Origin: Poriferisodalis sp965215815
Lineage (GTDB): Bacteria > Actinomycetota > Acidimicrobiia > Acidimicrobiales > Poriferisodalaceae
Length of the DNA: 64,000 bases
Assembly: GCF_965215815.1 (NCBI RefSeq)
Contig: NZ_CBDCEO010000012.1
Span: forward strand, 620,001 to 684,000
Direction: 5' to 3'
How positions within the stretch are numbered: position 1 is the first letter of the stretch; every line of letters starts with the position of its first letter. Positions 63,805 to 64,000 of this stretch are shown here, piece after piece. The position numbers and the translations under genes are program-made. Below the pieces are notes generated by a model, which was not told where the DNA came from, did not search any database, and saw only the letters and a list, made by a program, of their open reading frames with translations.

Positions 63805-64000
63805 GTGACTGCCTTCCGGCGTCTTGGCACGCTCCCGCTGCTGCCCGTTGGCCTGTCTGGTCGGGGCTTGTCGCTACGAAACTTCGGGTTGGCCTTCCTG
63901 GCGGGGTTGGCCTTCCTGGCGATGGTGTTGGCGGGCATGGCCTTCTGGTCGACGGCGGCGGAGGCGCAATTCACGTTGCGCGACCTCGTGAGCAACGTCG
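63805..64000 (+). CDS. Third family gene, 5' part only
   Basis: Partial at the window edge. GTG start with the shared leader and GAGAGGTAGGTC ribosome site. The protein begins MTAFRRLGTLPLLPVGL like the others, then diverges into a longer hydrophobic segment (FGLAFLAGLAFLAMVLAGMA, encoded by a short duplicated stretch) and a signal cleavage region STAAEAQ. After it comes FTLRDLVSNV, similar in type to the LVANT starts of the family modules. The leader is shared while the protein differs, so this may be a distinct secreted protein under the same switch. Confidence 0.7.
   Translation, partial: MTAFRRLGTLPLLPVGLSGRGLSLRNFGLAFLAGLAFLAMVLAGMAFWSTAAEAQFTLRDLVSNV

Noticed and set aside
1..64000. 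tRNA or rRNA genes
   Set aside because: I looked for T-loop and acceptor patterns in the intergenic gaps and saw none; matches to TTCGA are inside coding genes.

Overview
The window is high-GC DNA from an actinobacterium, most likely of class Acidimicrobiia. The evidence is indirect: actinobacterial gene families (an MtrA/MtrB/LpqB-like triad, DUF3040, DUF222-HNH nucleases, an SCO6745-type protein, an F420-type LLM oxidoreductase, a Bpa-like proteasome activator), frequent GTG starts, ATGA/GTGA stop-start overlaps, and a division cluster with sepF and yggT but no ftsA. Placement to class is inference.

Layout. 1-3.2 kb (minus): small membrane protein, response regulator, histidine kinase and GerMN lipoprotein, in the order of the MtrAB-LpqB envelope-sensing system. 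3.3-5.8 kb (plus): NUDIX hydrolase, DNA polymerase IV, DUF3040 protein. 5.8-10.4 kb (minus): MoxR ATPase, DUF58 and TgpA-type transglutaminase operon. 10.5-12.2 kb (plus): small conserved protein, HNH nuclease, lipoate-ligase-like protein. 12.4-29.9 kb (plus): long division and cell-wall (dcw) cluster mraZ-rsmH-ftsL-ftsI-murE-mraY-murD-ftsW-murG-murC-murB-ftsQ-ftsZ-pgeF-yggS-sepF-yggT plus an acidic protein. murF is missing from its usual place. 29.9-37.7 kb: ileS (minus), a degenerate DksA/TraR protein, lspA, rluD, an Rrf2 regulator, a phosphodiesterase and bpa. 37.8-49 kb: metabolic and accessory genes, including a DUF35/thiolase pair, a DUF222-HNH protein, an SDR and glnS. 49-52 kb: a secreted HNH lipoprotein, a second DUF222-HNH protein, and a remnant of a DUF1761-like gene.

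52-64 kb is the most unusual part. It is a tandem family of very large secreted proteins built from five closely similar supermodules of about 1.86 kb (two in the first gene, three in the second), each complete gene ending in the same ~230-residue domain. A third family member starts at the right edge. All three genes share a short 5' leader with a homopolymeric C tract 32-33 bases before the GTG start, and the tract length differs: 8, 16 and 19. This is the architecture expected of phase-variable surface proteins. The second gene carries a one-base frameshift inside its C-terminal domain.

A second theme runs through the window: short tandem repeats. Many lie in frame inside linkers and tails of ordinary proteins (MtrB-like kinase, IleRS, GlnRS, DUF35 protein, DUF222-HNH, secreted nuclease). 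At least five arrays start on a gene's stop codon and extend downstream, with the stop region copied in the units. No tRNA, rRNA, CRISPR array or transposase was seen.
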